Positions 40,689 to 49,200 of a DNA stretch of 64,000 nucleotides are shown here, in pieces. Positions within the stretch are counted from its first letter, which is position 1. Every line of letters begins with the position of its first letter. A program made the translations under genes and the position numbers. The stretch comes from Lentzea waywayandensis (GTDB taxonomy: Bacteria; Actinomycetota; Actinomycetes; Mycobacteriales; Pseudonocardiaceae): contig NZ_FOYL01000006.1 of assembly GCF_900115955.1 (NCBI RefSeq), positions 29,849 to 93,848 of the forward strand, written 5' to 3'. Below the pieces are notes generated by a model. The model worked only from the letters and a program-made list of their open reading frames with translations. It was not told the DNA's origin and ran no database searches.

Positions 40689-42971
40689 TCAGGGTGCCTG
40701 CTCGAGGCACCGCTCCCACACCTGGATGTACTTCTCGGCACTGCTGTACAGCGCGTCCACTTCGGTCGGAGGCGCGCCGATGTTGCGCAGGTCCTGCAGG
40801 AAGTCCGGCAGCAGGCCGTAGTGGGCCATGCCGTCGACGTTGATGTCGAAGTCACGGCGCCCCGCAACGGACCGGGCGATTGCGCCATCGTCGGTGTAGA
40901 GACCGGATCCGGTCGCCCCGAACCGGCGGAGCTGCCACTGCGGAACGACGGATGTGCCTTGTTCGCCGGTCATCGCGGTCCAATGACGCCAGACCGGTGC
41001 CAGCAACGGGGTCAGGCGGCGAGTCGGTGCCGGGTCATCTGGACGAGGCGGTTCACCATGCCTGGCAAGGAATGCGGCGAGCTGGATCGCCCGGGAACCG
41101 CGGTACCACGGCCACGGTTGCCGGATCCGGCGGAACCTGATCGGCAGCGGGAGCTGTTCGCGGGCCGTGGCACGGAGGCCGTAGCTCAGGTTGATCACTC
41201 GGTTCTGTGCGGTGGGAAACCGGCTCCACCACGGCGGCTGGTCCGCTGACTCCGGGGTCACCCCGGCCTGCCAGATCGCGAGCGCCGCCCAGAACTCCTG
41301 CTCGATCGGCGTCAGCGGAGGGCCGTCGCCGGGAGCGAACCGCGGCGCCCGGTAGTCGAGCAGCGGTGTCGCGTAGCGCACGCCGTCCTTCTGCACCAAC
41401 ACCTCGTCGCGCCGCAACGGCCGTCGCAACGTCCTGCGCACGATCTGGTCGACCCGGTTGCGGAGGCCCGCGGCGCCGTTCGGGCCGAACCGGGGACCCG
41501 GCAACTGGCCCACCCCGTTCACATCAGTGCCGATGGCGATCCGTCCCCGCATGGCGTCGTGGACGTAGTGCAGTGCCTGGGCGAACGAGCGTGACGAGCC
41601 GGCGCAGTCGTTGGTGACGGCCGCTCCGGCGGCGGTGCGCACGTCCCGCTGGTAGCAGAAGATCGACACCATGCCGCCGAGGCGGAGAATCCGCTGGAGC
41701 TGTTCCGGGGAGCGGTTGTTCTCGGTGGAGAGCATGCGGGTGTTCGCGGTGCCGAACTGTGCGGCGTTGCCGGTCCGGGAGAACGTGGCTGCGGGATCCG
41801 GCAGCGACGGACGCCATCCGTGGCGCAGCTCCCTGGGGCTGCTGTGCCCGGACACCACGGGGTACTGCTGTGCCTCGCACAGGTCCAGCACCTCGTTCAG
41901 GGTTTTGTGCGACATGTGGTCGCCGTCGAGCATCATGCCGCGGCGCATCAGCTCTTTCACGAGGGTGCGGCCGTGTTCGGTGAGGCCGCCCGCGTTGATG
42001 TGTCCGCCCGGCGTCTGCGCCCAGTTGGTCGGGCGTGGCGGGCCTGCGCGGTGCCACAGGGCGCGCCACCCGTGATAGGCGAAGCGTTCCGCGAGCCCGC
42101 CGCCGTCGAACGTGTCTTCGTCCAGGCGGTAGGCGATGCCGAGGTCCTGCGGTGCGGACTCGACGACGAAGCTGTCGCCGGTCAGCAGGTAGTTGGCTGC
42201 GTCGTAGGTGCGGGCGAAGATCGCCGGCGCACCGAAGGCGTTGTTGGTGGCGTGCACGGCGAAGACGTGTCGCACACCCTTCGAGTACAGGTTGTGCACC
42301 AGCGCCGCGACCAGTTCCTCGGGTTTCACCCCCTGTGCGGCAGCCTGTCGTTCCAGGGCCTCCGGTGTCGGCCAGTTGCCCAGAGTGTCCATCTCGACCC
42401 CCCGCACTACGGCCAGCCGGCCCGCGGCCACGATGCGCCGGGCGTGCGCCGGGTCGTCGGCGATCTCCAACCAGCCGCGGCCGCCGCATTGATCGTCGAC
42501 ATACCGCACCATCTCCCGGATGCCGGTGAGCTGTCGGTCGATCGCGGACATGTCGTCGGTCGCTGTCCGCTTGGTGAACGGAAGCCGGAACCGCCGTGCC
42601 ACCAGTTCGTTGTTGACGGCGAGGCAGACCACCAGTCGCAGTCCGCCGTCAACGGCCCGTTTGATCCAGTCGACGTAGGCCTGCTGATGCGCTTGCGTCC
42701 GGTGCGTTGGCCAGCCGTCGAATTGTGGGAAACCGCCTACCCGGTGCCCCACTCCGTCCAAGCTGGGGAGCAGGCCCCACGGCCCGTGCGCCGCCGTGCA
42801 GTGCGGCAACGCGGAGGCGAGGCCCGCCGAGCTGGGCGGCACGGGTGGCCCGAAGACACCACGACCACCGAAACCCAGGTCTGCCCGGAAGTGCACGTGC
42901 GTGTCGGCAAGCCCGAACAGGCCGGTATCAATGCTGTTCTCGTCTCCCGTGAAGGAGTTCGGAGTCGACAT
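40689..42971 (-). CDS. membrane-dipeptidase (M19)-like metallohydrolase, extended
   Basis: 760 residues from ATG at 42971, with gaggagg upstream. The TIM-barrel metal site resembles renal dipeptidase/M19 proteins: ADTHVHF (His25, His27), MMLDGDHMSHKTLNEVLDLC, VVSGHSSPREL and IAIGTDVNGVG. At about 760 residues it is roughly twice the usual M19 length, and the last about 250 residues (after PLLDYRAPRFAPGD) are an extension without a recognisable domain. No signal peptide. First gene of the operon with the copper-radical oxidase (17-bp gap) and MFS. Box B lies 56 bp upstream. Confidence 0.75.
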   Translation of the reverse strand: MSTPNSFTGDENSIDTGLFGLADTHVHFRADLGFGGRGVFGPPVPPSSAGLASALPHCTAAHGPWGLLPSLDGVGHRVGGFPQFDGWPTHRTQAHQQAYVDWIKRAVDGGLRLVVCLAVNNELVARRFRLPFTKRTATDDMSAIDRQLTGIREMVRYVDDQCGGRGWLEIADDPAHARRIVAAGRLAVVRGVEMDTLGNWPTPEALERQAAAQGVKPEELVAALVHNLYSKGVRHVFAVHATNNAFGAPAIFARTYDAANYLLTGDSFVVESAPQDLGIAYRLDEDTFDGGGLAERFAYHGWRALWHRAGPPRPTNWAQTPGGHINAGGLTEHGRTLVKELMRRGMMLDGDHMSHKTLNEVLDLCEAQQYPVVSGHSSPRELRHGWRPSLPDPAATFSRTGNAAQFGTANTRMLSTENNRSPEQLQRILRLGGMVSIFCYQRDVRTAAGAAVTNDCAGSSRSFAQALHYVHDAMRGRIAIGTDVNGVGQLPGPRFGPNGAAGLRNRVDQIVRRTLRRPLRRDEVLVQKDGVRYATPLLDYRAPRFAPGDGPPLTPIEQEFWAALAIWQAGVTPESADQPPWWSRFPTAQNRVINLSYGLRATAREQLPLPIRFRRIRQPWPWYRGSRAIQLAAFLARHGEPPRPDDPAPTRRLTPLLAPVWRHWTAMTGEQGTSVVPQWQLRRFGATGSGLYTDDGAIARSVAGRRDFDINVDGMAHYGLLPDFLQDLRNIGAPPTEVDALYSSAEKYIQVWERCLEQAP

Positions 42972-42999
42972 TCGGCCTCCTCGTGCGAGCTCGTCGCGT

Positions 43000-45801
43000 C
43001 TACCGTGTCCGTGATCTGGAGGCGGGCGCTTCAGGGATTTCCCTGGGTTCCGGTGTCCGGCCGCTCTCGGCGTGGAAGCGGAGCGCCAGTTCGGTGCGCG
43101 AGCGGATGCCCAGCTTGCGATAGACGTTGCCGAGGTGGAACTCGACGGTCTTCGGACTGAGGAACAGCGCTGACGCGGCCTCGCGGTTGGTGGCTCCGCC
43201 GGCAACGGCCTTGGCGACCTGATATTCCTGGGGTGTCAGCGTCTCCAGCGGACCGAGAGCCACCGGTTCACGGATGGTCTCCCCGGTCGCCGTCAGTTCG
43301 CGGCCGGTGCGGTCCGCCCACACCGTTGCCCCGAGATGCGCGAAGACGTCCAGCGCGAGACGTAGCTGGACCCGCGCGTCGACCCGCCGCCCGGCACGGC
43401 GCAAACGCTCACCATAGGCCAGGTGAGTGCGGCCGGCTTCGAAGGGAATCGCAGCGGCGGCGTGCTCCTTGATGGCGTTCTCGAAGCATCCGTCGATCTC
43501 GGTGTCGGGGACCATCAGGCCGCGCAGCCGCCAGGCAACGGCACTGTCGATCGCCAGGTTCGGGCCGTTGAGGTGTTCGGCGAGAACGGTGTGCATGCGC
43601 TCGGTGAGCGGACGGCCGCTGCGGAGGTACGCCTCGATCAGGTCGCGATTGCCCTCGATCACCGTGTCCGGCGCGGTGTCGTGACGGTGTTCGACACCGT
43701 GCCGGAGCTGCGCCACGGCCTCGTCGTGGCGACCCAGGCTCAGTTCGAGGAGGGCGAGAGCCTCATTTGCGTCGCGGGGGAGATCGGCGTCGGCGTGGCA
43801 CAGCTCGAGTGCGGCGTTTCCGTGTTCACGGCAGGCCTCGACGTCGCCACGAACCGCCTCGATGAACGACAGCAGGCTGAGTCCCAGATAACGCCAGAGC
43901 AGGTCGCCGGTCGCCGCCGAGAGCTCGGCCGCTTCGGTCGCGGCGGCTCGTGCGGCACTCATGTGTCCACTTCGGACTTCGGCGGACCCGAGCGCGTACA
44001 AGGCGAACGGCAGCATGCCCAGGGCGCCGTTGGCGCGCAGCTCGTCGACGACGGGCTCGGCCATGCTTCTGCTGATGTCGTGTTGCCCGATCCACGCCAT
44101 GGCGGAGGAGGCGAGCAGGACGTACTCGACCGGCGGCCGGCCAGGACCGGTCTGACGGGCCAGCTCCGAGCAACCCTCGAGCAGCAGCACACCGTCACGG
44201 TGAAGACCGAGGTGCATCAGGGTGATGGCCTTGACCAAGCGGGTCACCAGCATGACCGAGGCCGACGGGTCGAGGGTGAGTCCGGCTGCTTCGTCGGCGG
44301 CGGCGATGGCCGCGTGCGAGTCGCCGGCGAGCAGCGCGGCCATCGCCGAGTCGGTGAGCAGTTCCGCCCGGCGCTCCGGCTCCTGGTCGCTCAGCGACTG
44401 TGCGGCCTCGCGCAGGATCCGATGAGCGAGCGCGGGGTGACCGCTGAACGCTTCAACCCGGCTGCGTCCGGCGGCAACGGCGAGGCGCATCTGCGTGTCG
44501 TGCGCCAGTGCGTCCGCCGCGATGAGCATTTCCCGTGCCCGTGCACCAAGACCGGCCAGTTGGGCGTCGGCTGCCGCCAGGTACATGCGCCGGCCGCGCG
44601 AAGCATCGTCCTCGCTGAGCGACGCTGCGCGTTCCAGGGCGGTGACCGCGGCGGCGTACCCGCTTCTGGCCCTGGCGGCGTCCGCGACTTCCTCGAGCAT
44701 GGCGGCCACCCGTTCGTTGGTGCCGATGGTCGCTTCCGCGAGGTGCATCGCGCGTTCATCGGCCTGTCCGGACTCCGTGAGCACCGCGGCCAGGACCCGG
44801 TGGGCAGCACGACGCTCGGCAGGCCTGGCCGCCGACAACGCCGCCGTGGCGACGAGGGGGTGGCTGAACCGGCCGACGCCGTCGACGAAGGTGACCAGGT
44901 GCTGCTCTTCGAGCTCTGCGAAGGCACTCTCCGGGATCTGCATGATCTCGGCTGCCTCGTGCACGGACCGCAGACGCGCCGACGAGCTCGCGGCGAGCAG
45001 CAACAACGCCGTTCGAGCCGCCGTGCCGAGCATGGCCACCTGACGTGCGAACAGCGCGCCGGCGGACATCTCGGCAGGTATCGGGTCGGGCACCGCCTGC
45101 CGGCCGGACAGCTGCGCATTCGTCAGGTGTTCGACCGCTTCCACGATGGCCATCGGATTTCCTCCGGTGCCTGAGACCAGCCGGCGCACCAGATTGCGCG
45201 GTGGCTGCACTCCACTGCGCTCAACCACCAGGTCGGCTGCGGAATGCTCGTCGAGGCGCACCAGGTTGAGTGACGGAAGCGCCGTGGCCGTGCCACCAGC
45301 GGACTGTGGCGATCGACTCGCCGCCAGAACGGCGATGCCTTCGGCGACAAGCCTTCGACAGGTGAAGGCAAGTGCCTCGGCGGAGGGCGTGTCGAGCACA
45401 TGTGCGTCGTCGACGATCAACAGCAATGGCGAGTCCTCCGCCAGCACGCTGAGCAGGCTCAACGTCGCCACGTACACCGAAAAGCGATCAGAGGACTGGG
45501 CAGGGCCGAGAGCGACCGCCCCTCGCAGCGCGCTGGCCTGGGTCGCGGGAAGGCCGTCGATCACCTGCCGGTGCGGCAGGACCAGCTGCGCCAGGCCTGC
45601 AAAGGCCAGGTCCTGTTCGGGCTCCCAGCCGCGGATGGTGCAGATCCGCATGCCGTCCGCGGCTCCTGTGGCGTACTCGAGGAGGGAGGTCTTGCCCATC
45701 CCCGCTTCACCGCGGAGAACGAGGGTGCCACTAACGTTTCGGCGGGCATCTCGCAACAGCTCGTCGATCCGGTGTGTCTCGGTTTGCCGCCCGAATAGCA
45801 C
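43000..45801 (-). CDS. LuxR/LAL-family (MalT-like) ATP-binding transcriptional regulator
   Basis: 933 residues from GTG at 45801. An N-terminal AAA/NTPase domain has Walker A GEAGMGKTS (31-39) and Walker B LLLIVDDAHVLD. A long TPR-like helical region follows (about 300-850), and the C-terminal LuxR HTH reads LTPQEYQVAKAVAGGATNRE with LSPKTVEFHLGNVYRKLGI. LAL proteins are ATP-dependent activators of adjacent clusters. It sits in the middle of the four transcription units carrying the shared AGGG...GCG box and is the only plausible DNA-binding activator among them. Box B overlaps its 3' coding end. Confidence 0.92.
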   Translation of the reverse strand: MLFGRQTETHRIDELLRDARRNVSGTLVLRGEAGMGKTSLLEYATGAADGMRICTIRGWEPEQDLAFAGLAQLVLPHRQVIDGLPATQASALRGAVALGPAQSSDRFSVYVATLSLLSVLAEDSPLLLIVDDAHVLDTPSAEALAFTCRRLVAEGIAVLAASRSPQSAGGTATALPSLNLVRLDEHSAADLVVERSGVQPPRNLVRRLVSGTGGNPMAIVEAVEHLTNAQLSGRQAVPDPIPAEMSAGALFARQVAMLGTAARTALLLLAASSSARLRSVHEAAEIMQIPESAFAELEEQHLVTFVDGVGRFSHPLVATAALSAARPAERRAAHRVLAAVLTESGQADERAMHLAEATIGTNERVAAMLEEVADAARARSGYAAAVTALERAASLSEDDASRGRRMYLAAADAQLAGLGARAREMLIAADALAHDTQMRLAVAAGRSRVEAFSGHPALAHRILREAAQSLSDQEPERRAELLTDSAMAALLAGDSHAAIAAADEAAGLTLDPSASVMLVTRLVKAITLMHLGLHRDGVLLLEGCSELARQTGPGRPPVEYVLLASSAMAWIGQHDISRSMAEPVVDELRANGALGMLPFALYALGSAEVRSGHMSAARAAATEAAELSAATGDLLWRYLGLSLLSFIEAVRGDVEACREHGNAALELCHADADLPRDANEALALLELSLGRHDEAVAQLRHGVEHRHDTAPDTVIEGNRDLIEAYLRSGRPLTERMHTVLAEHLNGPNLAIDSAVAWRLRGLMVPDTEIDGCFENAIKEHAAAAIPFEAGRTHLAYGERLRRAGRRVDARVQLRLALDVFAHLGATVWADRTGRELTATGETIREPVALGPLETLTPQEYQVAKAVAGGATNREAASALFLSPKTVEFHLGNVYRKLGIRSRTELALRFHAESGRTPEPREIPEAPASRSRTR
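43027..43044 (-). promoter_or_regulatory. regulon box B
   Basis: Minus strand AGGGAAATCCCTGAAGCG, 56 bp before the start of the M19-type gene (42971). It lies inside the last codons of the LAL gene. The most symmetric of the four copies (AGGGAAATCCCT). Confidence 0.6.
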
Positions 45802-45965
45802 AAAATAAGACGATACCGGCTGCAGTGCCGGCAGCGCTTCCGAAATACCGCTGCTGAGGCCCCGTCAGTGTATCCATATCACCTGGAAAACTTCGCTCCC
45901 GTCAATCATTGCTGATGGCAACTAATCGTTGGCCCTGCAGATGCAGGGAGATGCGGCGGCACTCC

Positions 45966-45983
45966 AGGGGTTTCCCTGACGCG
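45966..45983 (+). promoter_or_regulatory. regulon box C
   Basis: AGGGGTTTCCCTGACGCG, 73 bp before the start at 46056. Differs from box D at only two positions. Confidence 0.65.
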
Positions 45984-46055
45984 GGGAGTCGGTTGGGGCG
46001 GATGCCATGGATGTGATGACCGGGAACCGCCCGTTCGTGATGTCGGAGGTGGAGC

Positions 46056-46571
46056 ATGGGAACGGCCACACTGAACGTCTGGGTCACCGAAGTCGGTGAC
46101 CCATGCAAGATCGACTTGAAGCACCAGTGGTACGTACACGTCCTCACCTGCGACGGTGAGCTCCTGACCTGGTGCGGGAACGGCGGGGAACCAGCGCCAT
46201 ACACGAACATCCGGACCAGATGCGGCCACGTCGAGGTGCCGGTGCCGCCCGGCCAGTACCTGGTGATGGCGACCTGGTCGCCCGGCGTCGGCGACGCCCA
46301 CCAGCTGGGCAATCACCTGACCCACCTGCAGGTTGTCAGAGTCGGTTGTGGCGATCGCGCCTGCGTGACCTTGTTCCCGCCGACCGCGCACTTCTGCGGA
46401 ACGTGGTTCCAGATCGCCCTGCGCACCCTGGCGCGCCTTGGCGACTTGGAGCGCGATGTCGCCGAGCGCGCCCATCAGGCGATCGGTGAGGTGTTGCGAC
46501 GACTGCCGCAACCTCCTGATCGGCTGACCGCGGCGACCATCCAGCTCGTGCGGGAGAACGCGGAGGACTGA
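46056..46571 (+). CDS. hypothetical Cys-rich protein with N-terminal beta sandwich-like region
   Basis: 171 residues from ATG at 46056, with cggaggtggagc upstream. The first about 110 residues are beta-rich with seven cysteines (VLTCDGELLTWCGNGG, IRTRCGHVEVPVPPGQYLVMATW), reminiscent of a transthyretin-like or CNA-B fold with the G-x-Y turn PPGQY. The last about 55 residues are helical (RTLARLGDLERDVAERAHQ). No signal peptide, so disulfides are uncertain and metal binding is possible. I do not recognise the family. Controlled from box C. Confidence 0.7.
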   Translation: MGTATLNVWVTEVGDPCKIDLKHQWYVHVLTCDGELLTWCGNGGEPAPYTNIRTRCGHVEVPVPPGQYLVMATWSPGVGDAHQLGNHLTHLQVVRVGCGDRACVTLFPPTAHFCGTWFQIALRTLARLGDLERDVAERAHQAIGEVLRRLPQPPDRLTAATIQLVRENAED

Positions 46572-46897
46572 CGTTCACAGATCTTGGTTTGGCTCAGAGG
46601 TGTGGTAGCCGCGTGCACTCGAGGTATTCGACTATCCACCCGGAGTGATATCGATATGGTTCCCATCAAATTCGACAATGCGTGGAATCTCTGGCTCTCA
46701 AATGTGCTGAAACAGATCATCACGAAACCGCGATATGTTCGTGGGTGTCAGGATGGCTCTGCGTCTGATCATCATGTAGGGAGGCTGTCGACCAACACGC
46801 CACCTCCTGCCGGGCGGAGTTTCGTCGCCGATCTGGCACGCGCCCATAACAGAAGCGGATGACAGCTGCGGGCGTCGTGCACCGAAATGGAGGTGTG
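46572..46897. other. gene-free stretch upstream of the lipoprotein gene
   Basis: About 326 bp. A 92-codon frame (46584-46862) has no ribosome binding site or domain and is not called. No copy of the regulon box is seen here, so the lipoprotein may be read through from 46056 or use its own promoter. Confidence 0.4.
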
Positions 46898-48262
46898 ATG
46901 GCAAGCCACCTCATCCGCCGCGCTCGCCTGTTGGGCCTCGTCTCTCTCGGACCTTTGATGGTCCTGATGGCCTGTGCCGACAAGCAAGCCTGCCCGCTGC
47001 GGCCTTCGGCGCCAGAGGTTGCGGCAGTGCAGACTCCGCGGTCGGAGCAAACGAACGTCAACTTGGAGCTCAGCGCCCGGTACATGCGAGCTCTGTTCCG
47101 CGAGCGCTTGGAGAGCTCCAGCGAAGATCCGGCTGGATCGACCGGCGCACGCGCTACAACCGTTGATCTGACGCAGGAAGGGGTCGGCGCGTCGGCCAAA
47201 AACCTCGTCAGGGTCGGCCTCGTGCCTTGGGTCAAATCGGCCTCGTCCCCGCCCGGCGGAACCGACAGCGGGCGCGTTGACCTACCGCGGTCGTTCCATC
47301 TCCTCCTGGAGATCAAACACCATCTCGTCACAGCGGCGACGCAGCCGGACGCAGCCACCCGGAGACGGTGGCTCGACGGAGCGGAGGAGGGAGTCGCCCT
47401 CACCTTCACTTTCGTTGCTCTCCGGGACGTGACGTTCGGTCGAGATGTCGTCTGCCCGTCGTCCGAACCTCCGGATCCCATCGCCGAGAAGATTCTGCAC
47501 GGTGTTTTCGACGGCCTGCGAGACCAGAAACCCACCGTCATCCCCACCGCCCTCGTGACCGAGCTCGCAGGATCGCTGACCGGTGGGAGCGCCAAGGTGA
47601 TCGGCGCGAACCTGGCCAGCGACGGCGATCTAAAGCTCGGCTTCACCCTCGACGCCGGAACGCCAGCCACTTTCGCGCCGGAGACGCTGCTCGTGCACCA
47701 CCCCGCTGACGACTGGGGATTCGAGCTGGACAGCACGCTGGCCGCTGGTCTGGTCACCGCTCAGGCAAAGGCTTCGGTCGCCGCCAACGACTTCCAAGCC
47801 ATCGTCGACTCGGTGAAGGTGGAGTTCTCCCGGCAAGGCATCGCGGTAGCCGTGGACGCGACTCACAAGCAGAGCCGGCCATGTCCGGACATACATTTCA
47901 AGGCACGCAGCCTGACGGTGTTGTCGGTGCTCAAAGATCCGGCAGGCAAGTCGGTCTTGACCGCGAAGTCCGGCACGCCGGCTGTGACTGACGACGCCGG
48001 CTTGGTGTCGAAGTTTTGCTACTTCTTCGGCACCGTCATCTTCGGCAAGGCCACGCTGGTGATCGGGCCTGCGGCGCCGACAGCACCATGCCCTGGAGTC
48101 TTAGGACCATCCTTGTCGTTCGGGTTTGGGACTGACACCTTCTACGGAACATCGGTCGACACCGACGAGACCTTCTACATCTCCGGCCGCAGCTCGCATC
48201 TGGATGAACTGCTCGCTGGCTCGACACGGCCTGCCGAGCGCCCGCCCGTCCCCAATTGCTGA
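46898..48262 (+). CDS. secreted lipoprotein, hypothetical
   Basis: 454 residues from ATG at 46898 (atggaggtg upstream). A signal peptide MASHLIRRARLLGLVSL... ends in the lipobox LMAC, with Cys27 as the lipidation site, so the mature protein should be membrane-tethered outside. The body shows paired amphipathic helices and strands (NVNLELSARYMRALFRERL, PIAEKILHGVFDGLRDQKP, TVIPTALVTELAGSL), a pattern faintly like that of the 444-residue protein at 36347, hence perhaps also TULIP-like (inference). It ends in VPNC with few other cysteines. No named family recognised. Confidence 0.7.
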   Translation: MASHLIRRARLLGLVSLGPLMVLMACADKQACPLRPSAPEVAAVQTPRSEQTNVNLELSARYMRALFRERLESSSEDPAGSTGARATTVDLTQEGVGASAKNLVRVGLVPWVKSASSPPGGTDSGRVDLPRSFHLLLEIKHHLVTAATQPDAATRRRWLDGAEEGVALTFTFVALRDVTFGRDVVCPSSEPPDPIAEKILHGVFDGLRDQKPTVIPTALVTELAGSLTGGSAKVIGANLASDGDLKLGFTLDAGTPATFAPETLLVHHPADDWGFELDSTLAAGLVTAQAKASVAANDFQAIVDSVKVEFSRQGIAVAVDATHKQSRPCPDIHFKARSLTVLSVLKDPAGKSVLTAKSGTPAVTDDAGLVSKFCYFFGTVIFGKATLVIGPAAPTAPCPGVLGPSLSFGFGTDTFYGTSVDTDETFYISGRSSHLDELLAGSTRPAERPPVPNC

Positions 48263-48361
48263 GCAAACGTGGAACCGCGGGCACCTCGGCCACGCTCATC
48301 GCGCGCTAAAACTCTACAAAGGACGCACGAGGCACCTCGGGTAATCGTCGTCGAAGGAACT

Positions 48362-48379
48362 AGGGATTTCCCCGACGCG
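48362..48379 (+). promoter_or_regulatory. regulon box D
   Basis: AGGGATTTCCCCGACGCG, 78 bp before the lectin start at 48457, pointing at it. Confidence 0.65.
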
Positions 48380-48456
48380 ATGGCTTGCTCTGCGAGCGCA
48401 GGGTGATTGCGAAACGACGATGTCGTCGTCGTGACGTGATCAACGACGGAGGGATC

Positions 48457-48945
48457 ATGAGGGGTTGGCAACGATTGCTCGTTGCGGTGTTGGCTGCGCT
48501 GGGAGTCGTCGGAGGTGCGACTACAGCGCAGGCGTCAACCGCGCCCGGCTACTACCTGTTGATGAACCGGCAGACCGCAGAATGCCTCGACGTCTGGGGC
48601 GCCGCCACGAACCACGCCGCGACCGTGGGCGTGTGGCGGTGCGTCGGTGCAGACAACCAGCAGTGGAAGCCGGTCTACGTCGGCGAGGGCTACTACGAGA
48701 TGCGCGTGCTGCACACCGACATGTGCCTCGACGTTGCCTACGCCAGCCAAACGGCGGGGGCACAGGTGGTGCAGGGAACCTGCTGGGGCGGCGAGAACCA
48801 GCAGTGGCGACCGGTGCATGTCGTCGACGGCTACTACCAGTTCGTGGCACGACACAGCGGTAAGTGCCTCGACAAGAGTGGGTCGGGGCACGCTGTGCAG
48901 TGGAACTGCCACGACGGCTGGTGGCAGCAATGGAGGTTCCTGTAG
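48457..48945 (+). CDS. secreted ricin B-type beta-trefoil lectin
   Basis: 162 residues from ATG at 48457 (cggagggatc upstream). A signal peptide (MRGWQRLLVAVLAALGVVGG, cleavage near AQA) is followed by a single beta-trefoil with three repeats, each carrying CLD and QxW motifs (ECLDVWG and NQQWKPV, MCLDVAY and NQQWRPV, KCLDKSG and WQQWRFL). Ricin B domains bind carbohydrates such as galactose. Usually they are fused to a hydrolase, but here the lectin stands alone. Its promoter carries box D, placing it with the copper-radical oxidase and dipeptidase genes. Confidence 0.9.
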   Translation: MRGWQRLLVAVLAALGVVGGATTAQASTAPGYYLLMNRQTAECLDVWGAATNHAATVGVWRCVGADNQQWKPVYVGEGYYEMRVLHTDMCLDVAYASQTAGAQVVQGTCWGGENQQWRPVHVVDGYYQFVARHSGKCLDKSGSGHAVQWNCHDGWWQQWRFL

Positions 48946-49200
48946 GAGTGGATACGGCCGTTCTCCGTTCGCAGGAGGACGGCCTTTCTATCTGAGGTTG
49001 CTTCGTCTTGAGAGGTCGGCATGGTAGATCGGCAATCACGTATGTCCGCAGTGAACGTCTACGTAGGCCGTGTCGGATCCGATGCAGTCGCGGATGTGTC
49101 CCTTGTGGCCCACGCGTTGAGCTCCCCAGGCCGCAAGTGGCTGGCCTCGGAGATCGGTGAGTAGTGCGGGAGTCGACCACCACGGCAAGCGGGAGTCTTG

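Noticed and set aside
46584..46862. 92-codon frame between the Cys-rich protein and the lipoprotein gene
   Set aside because: No ribosome binding site and no recognisable pattern. It overlaps the promoter region of the lipoprotein gene.
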